Of a stretch of DNA of 64,000 nucleotides, positions 56,101 to 64,000 are shown piece by piece. A model generated the notes under the pieces. That model worked only from the letters and a program-made list of their open reading frames with translations. It was not told the DNA's origin and ran no database searches. Numbering within the stretch: position 1 is the stretch's first letter; every line of letters begins with the position of its first letter. Source of the stretch: Mytilisepta virgata (lineage: Eukaryota; Mollusca; Bivalvia; Mytilida; Mytilidae). Location of the stretch: NCBI GenBank assembly GCA_028015205.1, contig CM051516.1, positions 32,068,230-32,132,229 of the forward strand, read 5' to 3'. The position numbers and the translations under genes are program-made.

Positions 56101-58598
56101 TGTAATGTAAAATACATTGACCATAAAAAGTACTACACTGTAATAACCTTTTTAGATATTATCAGTATGTGTACATTTACTTAAAAGCACTATCTATAGA
56201 TTAATACATGATCCCATGTATCTTTAGATCCCTATTTATACCAAGGGTGTTGTGGAAACCATCATGTTTTAATCTCATTTACTTCCAGAAAAACAAAACC
56301 ATCAATTTAGCACTACCCTGAAAATTTTTTTTTTTATTACAGCACAACATTGCACAAGACACTTACTAGTATGCAATGTATATTTGATGTTAAGTATATG
56401 AAAATATTAAATAAACCTCCAGTAGTGTTTTGAGTACTCATAAAAAAAGGTTTGACCCATCGATATTCTAGATGTGCCTTTCCTGGGCATAATACTGTAT
56501 TGTTATCTATTGTCTTAAGTAAACTGATCTTTGACTGTTTTCCATATGGAATACTTAAGGATATAACTAATGCCCCATGAATAATTTCTATTCTAATAGG
56601 ACAAACACAGCAAAGTTTTGAACATTGATATCAAATAAAATATACAAATATGCAAATTTTAGTATGTTTGAGAAGAACATCATATGTAAAAGGAATTTTA
56701 GTGACATTTTAACATTTTTGGGGTAATTTACTGCTAGTCTGACTTGTTGTGTAAGACTGTAGCTTATCTTTTGCAACAACCTTGATGGTCTCATGCTAGC
56801 GTGCTTTACTGCTGGAGGTGACAGTTGATCTCCTGCCAGGTAAGACCAAAGATTTTAAAATTGGTATTTGCTGCTTCTGATAATAATTTCACATTTAGGA
56901 GTAAAATCCAGAAGAATAGGGTTTAATTTTAACATTTTATTTACATATGACTAGGATGTGTCTCTACTTCTGGGTCCATTTTTTTTTATTTATAAATTTA
57001 TTTATTTATTTTTACTTTTTTTCATAATGAGAAACTTTTTACAAAAATAATAATTATGAAAAAAATCTTTTTAAGCTAAAACTGTGAGAGCAGAGGAAGA
57101 AGAAACCAAAAAATGATTTCCAGCTTCCGAACATATTCTATGTACACGACATTTGAAGGAAAATGCCAATATCATAGAAATAATTTTGTTTCTAATTTCT
57201 TCCGGGACATTCTGGCCTAAAAGATGCCTCTGGGCAAGTTAATTAAATGTAATAAAAATTTAGAACTCTCTACCATATTCATATGACGTCGTCAATGCCA
57301 CAGGGATAAAAATTATACCCAAGTTCCAAACCATTGATTGGAAATATAGTTTATGTATACCATAGTACACCAGTCTTTAAACTAGCACATACTTTAGATT
57401 GTCAGCTCTAAACCTCAATGTCCTTATAGCATGTATATGTATAGTATGTCCATCTAATATATATGAATTTCTATTGTTATCAAAATTGAGAGAAAAATTT
57501 GAGATTGGTGATCAGTATTTAAAGCTTGTAAAACCTATATCCTGGTATACCCTTAGGCTATACATACAAAGTGGAGATTTTCATATTGCTCGAACATTGA
57601 ACAATAATATAACCTGCCAATTAAGTTGATTAGCAAATAGTTTTTAGTTTGTGTTTACATACATTTGTCTCTTCATCCAACCATCACACATTTGGTTTTT
57701 GTCTATATATGAAGATGGGGGTCACATCTTTATTAAACTTAGGGTACATACTTGTATGTACATGTATAGTGAATTGGAAAAGCTTACGGTAATCCCCAAC
57801 CACTTGGCAGGTACAAGAGCGGCCCCTTTAGCGGCCTTTCAGCCTGCTCTTTTTCAACATCTAGAAGGGAGTCTTTAGCATGTTAAGGGTCTTGCTCTCT
57901 CTTAACACAGGACCATTTTTCGGCCCAATCCAATGGACAACTTAATTGAGACCAGCCTCTCAAATAGTGTCGCAAATTAATTCCCTGAAATTTTCATCCC
58001 AAACTGGAATTGAACCAGAGACCTTTGGCTTTGTAGTCCAATGCACTAACCACTACACCACACTACCCTTTTATGAATACCCTGTTCTGTGAACATTGTT
58101 AACATTTCAAAGCACACTGTCGTGACGTTCTCACGCTTGTTCTTATTTTAATGTTTTGAATGAAAATTAAACATTAAATAAGAATTTTTGTTCTTCATTC
58201 TTAAACAATGTTCTTAAAATAAATCATACATCGTATACATGTTAAACCATGACAATACAAGATAAAAACTGTGACCACGTTAGCATTGTTGAAAAAAAGA
58301 ACAATATATTTTCTTTTGACAAAAAAAAAGCCTACCTACCAACCCACTGCTACTAGTCATGTATTTAAGTGTGGCCTTATATGTAAAATAATTGTACATA
58401 CTTTTTAGTAACTACTGCTTTTATTTTTATGTGAACATAACTGAGAACTTGAGAACAAAAGTTGTGTTTTGAGTCATCATTTTTCAATGATATATTGCTA
58501 TCATCAAGTCTGTGGAATGTTGCTATTGTTGGTTCATGAAAGGGGTCCTGAGGCTGTAACAGTGGTTCTGTGTCTAAACTTCTGTCAACACCTGCCAT
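44020..58598 (-). CDS. SLC35F: SLC35F1/F2-like solute carrier, complete (8 exons)
   Basis: The - strand CDS joins 58598-58402, 56099-55993, 54708-54515, 53647-53482, 52476-52320, 51484-51429, 50520-50378 and 44127-44020. The exons total 1128 bp and keep one frame: 375 residues plus a TAA. All introns are GT-AG. The protein has about ten hydrophobic segments, as expected for the drug/metabolite transporter fold of nucleotide-sugar transporter relatives. Family landmarks are LLCGTAVTS, SLADVEANYLVIKAYTYTT, TSVQLLDCF, GDLLCVLGAFLYGLSNVAEE, LGLFGSF and TSATTVNISLLTADFYTLLF, all closely matching remembered human SLC35F1/F2. Human SLC35F2 (374 residues) is a membrane transporter reported to take up YM155 and queuine/queuosine. 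Whether this copy is F1 or F2 is not resolved. The first ATG lies one base after a splice acceptor, so a 5' UTR exon must lie further upstream. Confidence 0.92.
44868..45008. mobile_element. 141-bp foldback element
   Basis: The perfect 21-bp arms (GAAATAATTCACGGTGGCTT plus C and its complement) enclose about 100 bases, and shorter complementarity continues inward. It lies in the last SLC35F intron. A half-copy of the palindromic MITE seen at 25690-25890 lies nearby at about 44392-44425. Confidence 0.75.
45009..45856. other. SLC35F intron, no feature recognised
   Basis: A 149-codon - strand ORF (45175-45624) has low-complexity Ile/Leu/Phe composition and no family resemblance, so it is not called. 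Confidence 0.4.
45857..46625 (+). repeat. 119-bp tandem array, about six units
   Basis: Each unit contains 'taataatatatatggttata', 'gggtggggatctcaatggtt', 'gtggggcatgacccccc' and 'atggtaccaaatgattcgtc'. Units are nearly identical. The core GTGGGGCATGACCCCC is self-complementary. The array leads directly into the ACTTCGT hairpin at 46651, suggesting it is the core of an element ending there. Confidence 0.8.
46651..46679 (+). repeat. Terminal hairpin with ACTTCGT loop (element end)
   Basis: TACCTCGCCACTTCGTGTGG then CGGGGTATAA pairs TACC(T)CGCCAC with GTGGCGGGGTA around a TTC loop. It closes the 119-bp array and resembles the hairpins at 47988-48200 and 59973-60003. Confidence 0.65.
46993..47071. 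repeat. 79-bp block with CTTCAACAAGTTGAAG hairpin, repeated at 48397-48475
   Basis: Both copies run from 'aattaaaatttacg' through the palindrome ACGTTTCGCGAAACGT and GAGATGTCCCCTCCC to the hairpin CTTCAACAAGTTGAAG, after which they diverge completely. This looks like a shared element terminus, with an internal inverted motif followed by an end hairpin. Confidence 0.65.
47072..47820 (+). repeat. 128-bp tandem array, about six units
   Basis: Units repeat at exactly 128 bp, with marks such as 'ccgacaatgcgcc', 'ataccctgtataccaagttt', 'acaatgtttacatttttc' and 'cttgaaaatggcggccat'. The period is not a multiple of three, so each unit opens a different frame and produces overlapping ORFs of about 63-103 codons that are not genes. 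Each unit carries one ATGGCGGCCAT palindrome. Confidence 0.85.
47988..48200 (+). repeat. Series of four terminal-type hairpins
   Basis: Four hairpins follow at 47988-48021 (TGTCCCCGAC...GTCGGGGACA, loop ACTTCGT), 48045-48073 (TGTCTCCCAA...TTTGGGAGACA), 48106-48137 and 48169-48200 (TGTCGTCCCGTGACTACGTT then CGGGGCGACA, twice identical). Each is followed by 'taataa' and A-rich linkers with 'gaaacgga'. They look like stacked ends of related elements. Confidence 0.75.
48476..48882. other. Unique-looking spacer between the duplicated blocks
   Basis: No feature recognised. It separates the 79-bp block from the second copy of the 745-bp duplication. Confidence 0.45.
48883..49627 (+). repeat. Second copy of 745-bp block 47284-48028
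   Basis: It begins at ATGGCGGCC and ends at 'cggggacataataagaa', offset by exactly 1599 bp from the first copy. The ORFs derived from both copies are identical in sequence, so divergence is at or near zero. The block comprises four 128-bp units, a 110-bp tail and the first ACTTCGT hairpin. A further hairpin (TGTCTCCAAACTTCGTTTGG then GAGACA) follows at 49651-49680. Confidence 0.85.
49690..50377. other. SLC35F intron, no feature recognised
   Basis: AT-rich non-coding sequence between the hairpin region and exon 7. Confidence 0.45.
50378..50520 (-). CDS. SLC35F: SLC35F exon 7 (TM8-TM9)
   Basis: The acceptor is ttttgtctag and the donor TATCAG|GTGAGA. Residues 293-340 include VGFTICQFALYSCMTVVIQ and the conserved TSATTVNISLLTADFYTLL. 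The open frame continues past the donor, but the family sequence stops exactly at KYQ. Confidence 0.9.
50888..51256 (-). mobile_element. Family B element, reverse short copy
   Basis: The low end TGTGAGTCTTCCAAGGAAGA then CATGTGTCGCCTGCGG and the high end GTGTCGACCATGCG...GCAGGCGACACA are the complements of the family B termini at 7152-8875. Only about two core units are present. It sits in the SLC35F intron between exons 6 and 7. Confidence 0.78.
51429..51484 (-). CDS. SLC35F: SLC35F exon 6 (small loop exon)
   Basis: At 56 bp this exon is too short to be found by ORF length. It was located from the phase required by its neighbours: acceptor tttttgcag, donor ATAG|GTAAGC. It reads VLLEKSEVESVDFSSLKI, equivalent to the variable loop (LAIMEHKELLKVPWDW in human SLC35F2). 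Confidence 0.82.
51796..52172. mobile_element. 377-bp inverted-repeat element beside SLC35F exon 5
   Basis: The left arm from CTCAGGTTTGCACCTATACT runs about 155 bp and is complemented by the right arm ending AGTATAGGTGCAAACCTGAG with few differences. The centre is about 65 bases. ATT flanks both ends and may be the target duplication. The element is 148 bp past the exon 5 donor. Confidence 0.75.
52320..52476 (-). CDS. SLC35F: SLC35F exon 5 (TM6-TM7)
   Basis: The acceptor is attttccag and the donor CAGTT|GTAAGT, a consensus site. Residues 222-273 include GSNKILGDLLCVLGAFLYG, SNVAEEFVVKTFDRTEFLAM and LGLFGSFINGIQ. SNV-EE and EFL-MLGLFG are family motifs. The exon lies between two inverted-repeat elements, one about 90 bp upstream and one about 150 bp downstream in transcript sense. 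Confidence 0.9.
52567..52772. mobile_element. MITE with CGTTTCGGCC arms
   Basis: The arms of about 80-85 bp read TTTAAACAGTCCAACAAGAC then GTTTCGGCCTATTTGGCC and GGCCAGATAGGCCGAAACAT then CTTGTTAGACTGTTTAAA. Symmetry extends outward through TTATA and GATCTTT-like bases. It lies about 90 bp upstream of the SLC35F exon 5 acceptor. Confidence 0.75.
52773..54514. other. SLC35F introns around exon 4
   Basis: Apart from exon 4 (53482-53647), no feature recognised. The ORFs at 53724-53996 (-) and 53881-54090 (+) have no family resemblance. Confidence 0.4.
53482..53647 (-). CDS. SLC35F: SLC35F exon 4 (TM4-TM5)
   Basis: The acceptor is cttttcag and the donor GGTG|GTAGGT, leaving one base. Residues 167-221 begin LLDCFSIVTVLVLSYCCL and continue FINGVGVVMCILGLLALILT. 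The tail DTLTRNKKDQN is the polar loop between TM5 and TM6. Confidence 0.9.
54515..54708 (-). CDS. SLC35F: SLC35F exon 3 (TM2-TM3)
   Basis: The acceptor is cttgtag and the donor TTCAG|GTTAGT. Residues 102-166 include FLNYVLLCLVFTVSLACR and GWKYFIISLADVEANYLVIK, and end in TTVTSVQ. The LADVEANY motif is a signature of the SLC35F1/F2/F6 group. Confidence 0.9.
54870..55910 (+). repeat. Dispersed AATGGGAGATAACTCT motif cluster
   Basis: At least six recognisable copies of the motif AATGGGAGATAACTCTATAA or close variants lie near 54877, 55145, 55186, 55222, 55397 and 55814, with weaker ones near 55848 and 55885. The spacing is irregular. The core GGGAGATAA also appears elsewhere in the window (50776; complement at 39989). 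Confidence 0.65.
55993..56099 (-). CDS. SLC35F: SLC35F exon 2 (TM1)
   Basis: The acceptor is attacag and the donor ACAG|GTTTGT. The exon covers residues 66-101. It holds the first membrane helix, with GQFISILLCGTAVTSGLLA matching the GQVLSLLICGTAVTS region of SLC35F1. Confidence 0.88.
56100..57785. other. SLC35F intron 1, no feature recognised
   Basis: AT-rich non-coding sequence with short unremarkable ORFs. Confidence 0.4.
57790..58075 (-). repeat. tRNA-derived SINE (third type)
   Basis: On the - strand the head reads GTGTAGTGGTTAGTGCATTG (A-box), then AAAGGTCTCTGGTTCAATTC (B-box). The body extends to 'accacttggcaggtac' at about 57805. It lies in SLC35F intron 1 in the same orientation as the gene. 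Confidence 0.72.
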
Positions 58599-58599
58599 T
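58402..58599 (-). CDS. SLC35F: SLC35F exon 1 (start codon and cytosolic N-terminus)
   Basis: The acceptor tttttttgtag is followed by AATGGCAGG, so the start codon (58598-58596) sits immediately inside this exon and the leader is on another exon. It encodes MAGVDRSLDTEPLLQPQD and on to residue 65. EPLLQ resembles a dileucine sorting signal of the D/E-xxx-LL class, which is an inference. The donor is AAAAA|GTATGT. Confidence 0.85.
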
Positions 58600-60194
58600 C
58601 TACAAAAAAATTCCCTTTGTGAGTTAAGAATCAACCCTGAACATAACAAAATATTTTGATAACAAAAAGAGCAAGAACATTTTTACATACGTCTACTTGT
58701 ATATAATCTGATATTTTTTTACTAGACCGTAGATGCTCCACCATGACAGTAGACATAAAGGTTTGCTCATCTCCATAACTACAACCAAAATAACCATTAA
58801 TTATGTCAAATTCTTATTAACGTGATGAAACAATATTATAATAACACTATAATACAACAATAAAATATTATCAATTAAAGAACCTTTATGAGCATGCTCA
58901 CATACCCCATGCCCCCACATTGTCACTGGCAAACAAAATCTCACATCCCATGAAAAATTTACACTATCAAATGCTTACCTTCACATCTTAATCTTTATTT
59001 GAATGGCAGCATGTTCGGAATATGGAACATGCATTACTCTAGCATCACTATGTCTTTAGTATATTTATATGGTCAATACAGGAGCCAGAGATATGAGTTG
59101 GTAAGTGCACAACTTGACAGAAATCTTTTGTACCCAATGCTTTTATGCACATGTCACCAAGTGACTTTTGAACAAAATTTTATCTGACATCTTTTTGGAC
59201 TTTTTTACATATTTTGTTAATTTCACAGTTTAGTTAATTATCTGCTTCTAATGTAGGGTCTTTAATATCAGTGCTATTAATTAGTGACACATGTTATTTA
59301 ATTCTTTATTTATTTAACACGGATTACTAACAGCCAGAGGCTACAAGCGGTTCTCCTCATGTTACCTGTAATTATATTAATTCAATTTATATCAATTATG
59401 TTAATTAACTTTGTATGTTTTATCATGTCATTTCAAGTGTCAACTCAATTTGAACATTGTTTGACTTAGGGTATAAATATTGTATTTCATTTTTGGATCT
59501 GCAGTTGGAGTCAGACTGTTATGCTGACATTACCCATCTATTGTTAAAATAGTTATTACATGCTGGATTATTAAATTATTTAACACGACTGAGTTTGGTA
59601 TTAGTTCAGTGCCTGAGCAACTTTACGCCTTCTAGTCATCAACTGACTGCAGCGTTTTTATAACGGTTTTACGCATAAAACTGTGACTCCGTAGCAAGGA
59701 GCGACCAGTCTCCTTGTTACACACATCTACAGAGCTAGTATACCCTAATTAAGTATAAAGTTTCATGAAATTCTGGTGTGTGGTTTCAGAAAAGTTGCAC
59801 TGAAAAACTGTTTCAGTAGTATATTTTGGCCAAAATTCTAAGTTCAAAGTTCAAAGTGCTCTTAGAAAAAACATAGTATGTCCTTATTAACTACAAAGTT
59901 TCATGAAATTCTGTTCCGTAGTTTTAAAGACATTGCATATGAAAATGAAAGGACTGATGGGTAAAAAAACACTATACCCATCGCAACTTCGTTTTGTGGG
60001 TTATAATAACATATATATATATATTCCAATATTTTGCCACCAGACTCTTCCAGACTTTCTTTACATGCTTTAGTCAGTCCTGTGTGGACAGTGTCATAAA
60101 TAACAACTCATAAATTAAACTAATTTTAATTTTCCTAAAGGCATTTCTATGCAATAAATTATGGAACATCAATAGCACACAAAGCTATCTCCCT
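58600..60194. other. Upstream region of SLC35F coding sequence
   Basis: A 5' UTR exon of SLC35F is expected here or beyond but was not located. At 59973-60003 a hairpin TATACCCATCGCAACTTCGT then TTTGTGGGTTATA is followed by 'ataac', another ACTTCGT-loop terminal hairpin. Two degenerate units with 'aagtttcatgaaattctg' precede it (59757-59915). Confidence 0.45.
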
Positions 60195-61429
60195 CACGGT
60201 GTAGAATGGTAACAGACTTATCGGGTTTTTTCGGCGTTTCCGCACTTATCGGGTTCGGCAACGGACTTATCATGCTTTGTTTCCAGACATTGTGTCACAA
60301 AAATGAACCAAATAGACGAAAAGAAGTCGTAAGTGTTTATTTTTATATGATCACGGAAGGCACCGATGATCTAAGTTTGCGAAATTTTTCATTTTACTAT
60401 GGTACAACTCATGATTTTTTCAAAGAGCTCCACACTAAACAGGACAACTGGCCGAACACTGTTACTAATGGTGTGGTTTCCGTTCAAATACGCAGTATAT
60501 TAGAATGTGGACTTTTTGGGCTCCTTAATTTCATGCAAAATACATATTATAACCACTTGTGTGCATTTAAAGACTAATATCACATATCAAAGCTTTTTCA
60601 AAATTCTTTGGCAGCGGACTAATCAGGTTTCCAAAAAACGACGTGTTTTTTGGCACCGAACTGTTGGGGTTTATTGAGCACAGGACTTATCGTGTTTTCT
60701 ATTGTTTTACCAGGGTAAAAAGCAAAAATTTAGAATAGCCTTCCTAAACGTCATAATTATTTGGACTAGAATGCTACCTGCTATGAGGACGAGATACTGA
60801 TAGAATCCCACACATTTGTTTGTGGATTAATAAACTATATTATTGTGTGATTAATGTATAAAGAAAGAAGTGTTGAACAACACAGGAGGAGTAAACAGAT
60901 AGACTGACTTAGAAGATATGAGTCTTCTTATTCATTTTTCGCACAAAAAGTTCGATGCCAATAACACAAAAAGTCCGGTGCCAAAAATTTTCCAAATTAA
61001 CCATCATTTAAGACCTTAATAGTGCATGAAACAGTTCCATAAGGGAAAATGTCTACATTTAATGAATAATCACCAAAAATTTACTTGGAAAAGAAAACAG
61101 CATGCTTACAACATGCTTCAATTGGACATTTTTTCATGAAAAATTTTGGTTTCCAAGTTCAGGTACCACGTTGGTGGAAACAATTTGAAATAAATCGTAT
61201 CTTCCCATGAATATATGATTAGATATCCAACAAAATAAATAATTTCCCCATTCCGTGACATTAAGCTGATTTAGAAATGTCTATGCTGCTTTAATACAAG
61301 TTGAAAGAAATAACTACTTACGCCAAATGTTGTCATCTAAAAACGCGATAAGTCCGTTGTCGCTGAACCTGATAAGTGCAGAAACGCCAGAAAAAAAACG
61401 CGATAAGTCCGTTACCATTCTACACCGTG
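60195..61429. mobile_element. 1235-bp TIR element, CACGGTG termini, 5-bp TCCCT duplication
   Basis: The left end CACGGTGTAGAATGGTAAC and the complement of the right end agree over about 85 bp with a few changes. TCCCT flanks both sides (60190-60194 and 61430-61434), and removal restores 'tatctcccttgctag'. ACTTATCGGG-type repeats occur at least three times at each end, and variants at 60614 and 60685 lie inside. The 123-codon ORF at 60206 begins inside the terminal repeat and matches no family. Ends starting CAC with a 5-bp duplication suggest a Transib-like origin, but no transposase supports that. Confidence 0.72.
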
Positions 61430-61434
61430 TCCCT

Positions 61435-61958
61435 TGCTAGCTTCAACTAGACAAACTTGAAACAGACCCAGGTCAAATAAGAACCTTGGCTAACAGACAT
61501 GACAGACCCATGCCAGGACGAACGGTAATAAGGGTGAACAAGTTTTAGGGTGAACAGACAGTCATGAGAATTTTGCAAATACCTATTAGGACCATGAAAA
61601 TGGTCCTTAAAATGTCTCTCACTTTGCCAAGTTTTGGTTTAACCAGGGATCATATAATACTATATATACATATACAGTTCCTGGTTTAACTCACAGGCAT
61701 TTGTTGTGGCTGTGCCTGTGGTTCAACTTTATGCCTATTGTTGTCTGTTGATTATAAGTTCACTGAACGATGATGAATGGTCATTGGCAAAACAAAATCA
61801 TTTTTAGATTACTGAAAACATATCTGACAAATGTCGAACTGATTTGATGCCTATAAAGGCGCCTTTGATGTCACGTTTGTACGCTTACCAAAATTATTTT
61901 TCCATGAATTTCGGTCATTAGTTAAACCTTCGACTTTCGGAACTCGTCGTGACTCTGA
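61435..61958. other. Intergenic sequence, no clear feature
   Basis: A weak inverted pair TTTAACCAGG / CCTGGTTTAA lies at 61650-61690. Nothing else noted. Confidence 0.35.
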
Positions 61959-62130
61959 CTAAAGTGGCAAAAGTGAAACTCGGTGGTTAAATACTTTCAG
62001 AGCTAAATCCAGAGCTCTTTTTTCATGATCATCTAAAAATAATTTGAAAAGTTGCATGCCATCCCCACTGGCCATCGCATTGCATCCAGAACACATGGTA
62101 ACATCTTTTATGCCACAATTTTTGCGCTTC
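61959..62130 (-). CDS. Possible exon of an uncharacterised gene (C-x2-C, ZAD-like start)
   Basis: The - strand frame includes MCSGCNAMASGDGMQLFKLF then LDDHEKRALDLALKVFNHRV. A C-x2-C pair followed by LFKLF and a helical LDLAL segment resembles the first half of a ZAD-type zinc-finger-associated domain, but the second Cys pair is absent, so the match is weak. A possible donor GA|GTTTCA follows NHR. I do not recognise the gene. Confidence 0.28.
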
Positions 62131-62174
62131 TTTTCACCCCAATACACACTATAAATGCATATTTTTATCGACAA

Positions 62175-63071
62175 TGAAGTGTTTAGTTGTAAATAAACAG
62201 TTTTACTGCTATAAAAATCAGTAAATGTTACATTTAATGTACCTAAAAACTTTTTTTGACACTATTTTCTCTAAAATATATTATCTATGTTAAAAGATAT
62301 AATATCTGTTTATTATTTACTATAAAAGTTTATGATTAATTAAACTTTATAGTAATATTTATAAAATATTAATGGATATGGTCATAATTTATTAACAGAT
62401 TAAGTAATGATATGGTTATGGCTCACGACCCAAGTAATTTATTCACAAAAATCCTTCACATAGTCTTATGTGTTGGAACTTGTCAATATTTACAAGTAGA
62501 CCAGAACTTAATTAAACTAATATATTTAAGCCTATCACATATTTCTGTAATCTATACACTATTAATCCATTCTGGCCTTGTTGTACTTGTCCCATATGAT
62601 CGTGGAAAAAGCAAAAGAAAAACCAAAAATAATTGTATTTAAATGTATATTTTAAAAATACATGAAATATTTCATTAGAAAATTTGCCCCATTTTGTATT
62701 TTGAGAATTTCTCTAAAAAGTATTTAATTATAAATATTAGCTCTCAATTTTTGGATTATTGAGAAAAAAAATATTATAGTTAAGAAAATCAAATAAGCAC
62801 AGTAAAATTTTATTTACAAGGATTAAAATAATTATAAAAGTTTATTTGGCACATTTAATTACCATCAAATTATACCATTAAATAAAAGTTATTTCCTTCC
62901 TGTTAATAAATTTATTGGCTAATTTACATGTACTCCTCATGGGATACTTAAATTGTGATATCTGTTTTACATGTTTTAGTATGTGTACCAGCATGTATCA
63001 TTGTAAATTAATGATCATGAAATAAGTCAAATTACAAAAACATGTTAATTTATCAATTAATCAAACAATTA
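62175..63071. other. Very AT-rich intergenic sequence
   Basis: No supported feature. Confidence 0.4.
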
Positions 63072-63402
63072 TACATGTATTCTACCACCCAGTGTAACAA
63101 CTTTATGACCTGTCATATAGTACGTGTAATTTGACATAGGGAAACGGGTGTACATCAGTCTCTTTTTAATTGGTTCTCAGCATATCTAGGTACTTTATTA
63201 AGTCAAAATTTTGTATGTGCATTCCATTCTACCTTTTGACTAAAGAATATCAGAATATCGCCAAAATGCAAAATTCAATACTAAAAAAAATGTGCCTTCT
63301 GGCCATGTTTAGATTGTAGAGGGAATTGTGTGGACGATGCCATTGAATGCAATGCCTGTAAACAATGGTTCCACTACAATCTGGGTGGTAGAATACATGT
63401 AT
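63072..63402. repeat. Inverted 21-bp repeats 310 bp apart
   Basis: TACATGTATTCTACCACCCA plus G at 63072-63092 is the complement of 63381-63401. The repeats may be the ends of a small MITE, but no target duplication was found. Confidence 0.5.
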
Positions 63403-63416
63403 ATCATGGTATATAA
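63306..63416 (+). pseudogene. Degenerate PHD-finger-like fragment
   Basis: The + frame reads CLDCRGNCVDDAIECNACKQ then WFHYNLGG before a stop. C-x2-C, IEC-x2-C and WFH in this order are the hallmark of a PHD zinc finger, which binds histone tails. The Cys expected two residues after the His is replaced by Leu, and the frame ends 15 codons past the motif. It overlaps one arm of the inverted repeat above, so it may be a gene piece carried by an element. Confidence 0.35.
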
Positions 63417-64000
63417 GATGTACAAATAACAGACCCATACATTAATTACTATACAACACATGTTGTATTTTGTCACTTGCATATGTAACAGAAGATAGTA
63501 AAATATGTTCTCTGATAATTTTTTTTATCCTATGGCTACGCCAGGACAATTTTTCATAGTTAAGAATGGGCACAATCTCTTTGAATAAATGCCAAATAAA
63601 ATTTTTAAACTTTAAAGAAAACTTGTACAAGGAAATAATGTTATTCCCTCGGTTTTATTTTACCTGAAAAAATAATAGTACACATTTATCAGTCTGACAT
63701 AATTATATCCCATACACTTCTACCATTTTACCAATCAATTGTTTCATAATTTATACTCGGGTAGGGTGGCAAGTATTGATACTCAGCAAGAAATGGTCAC
63801 TTTGCAGTTGTTCAAGGTTATGATGCCCAGTTCCGCTAGGCCAAACCAACTGGTTATCATTCCTGTTTGCTCCTAGAAAAACAGTCCATCCTGCATAAGC
63901 TGATGAAAAATTTTTCCTTTCAAAGCTTAGGGCAAAAGGCTCTTGTTTTCTCATTTCTTTAATAGTAAGTCATCTTATGCTGTTTGGTATTGAAACATTA
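63417..64000. other. Right edge of window, no feature recognised
   Basis: Two - strand ORFs of 62 and 67 codons have no recognisable domain. Confidence 0.35.

Noticed and set aside
57790..58075. A-box and B-box sequences considered as tRNA genes (also at 10241-10507 and 41812-42178)
   Set aside because: The acceptor stem is not closed after the B-box and long SINE bodies follow, so these are tRNA-derived SINEs.
60206..60577. 123-codon ORF in the 1235-bp element as a possible transposase
   Set aside because: It begins inside the terminal inverted repeat, is far too short for a transposase and shows no catalytic motif. Its first residues simply translate the subterminal repeats.

Overview
This window is nuclear DNA from a multicellular animal, almost certainly a bivalve mollusc and most likely a mussel of the Mytilus type. 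It is AT-rich, its genes are split by GT-AG introns, and it is dense with repeat families whose ends and tandem cores look like those of mussel genomes. That assignment comes from recalled repeat motifs and was not checked by a search. I see no bacterial operon, rRNA gene, functional tRNA gene or CRISPR array.

Two convergent protein-coding genes can be reconstructed by splicing. On the + strand, five exons between 9421 and 25051 encode the C-terminal 490 residues of a serine/arginine repetitive matrix protein 1 (SRRM1) orthologue, a nuclear splicing and mRNA-export cofactor. Its N-terminal exons, including the expected PWI domain, are not in the window. On the - strand, eight exons between 58598 and 44020 join in a single frame into a complete 375-residue solute carrier of the SLC35F1/F2 group, with about ten membrane segments. 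The two genes lie tail to tail, about 16 kb apart, and nothing suggests a functional link between them.

Nearly everything else is mobile or repetitive DNA. Positions 1-9420 are probably SRRM1 intron and hold a chain of rolling-circle-like (Helitron/Helentron-like) elements with tandem cores. Positions 9527-24934 are SRRM1 introns with more of these, including a four-level nest of insertions at 20529-24665. Positions 25052-29400 hold the SRRM1 3' UTR and a Harbinger-like MITE. Positions 29850-33650 hold a decayed hAT-type transposase of the ZMYM1-like/DUF4371 kind, split cleanly by one rolling-circle-like element. Positions 34600-41000 hold reverse copies of that family, one interrupted by an unusual element bearing GGAAAAAAAGTCAC repeats. 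Positions 42870-50377 hold the SLC35F 3' end and its largest intron, with 119-bp and 128-bp tandem arrays, a series of ACTTCGT-loop hairpins and a 745-bp near-identical duplication. Positions 50378-58598 are SLC35F exons with MITEs and a SINE in the introns. Positions 58600-64000 hold a 1235-bp element with CACGGTG ends and a 5-bp target duplication, plus two small possible exons of unknown genes.

The strongest unifying signal is that several sequence-unrelated repeat families share one layout: a 5' hairpin, a core of 120-290-bp tandem units, then near the 3' end an inverted copy of the 5' terminus, usually followed by a short hairpin. Some copies end in CTAGT or CTTGT. This matches non-autonomous Helitron/Helentron elements.
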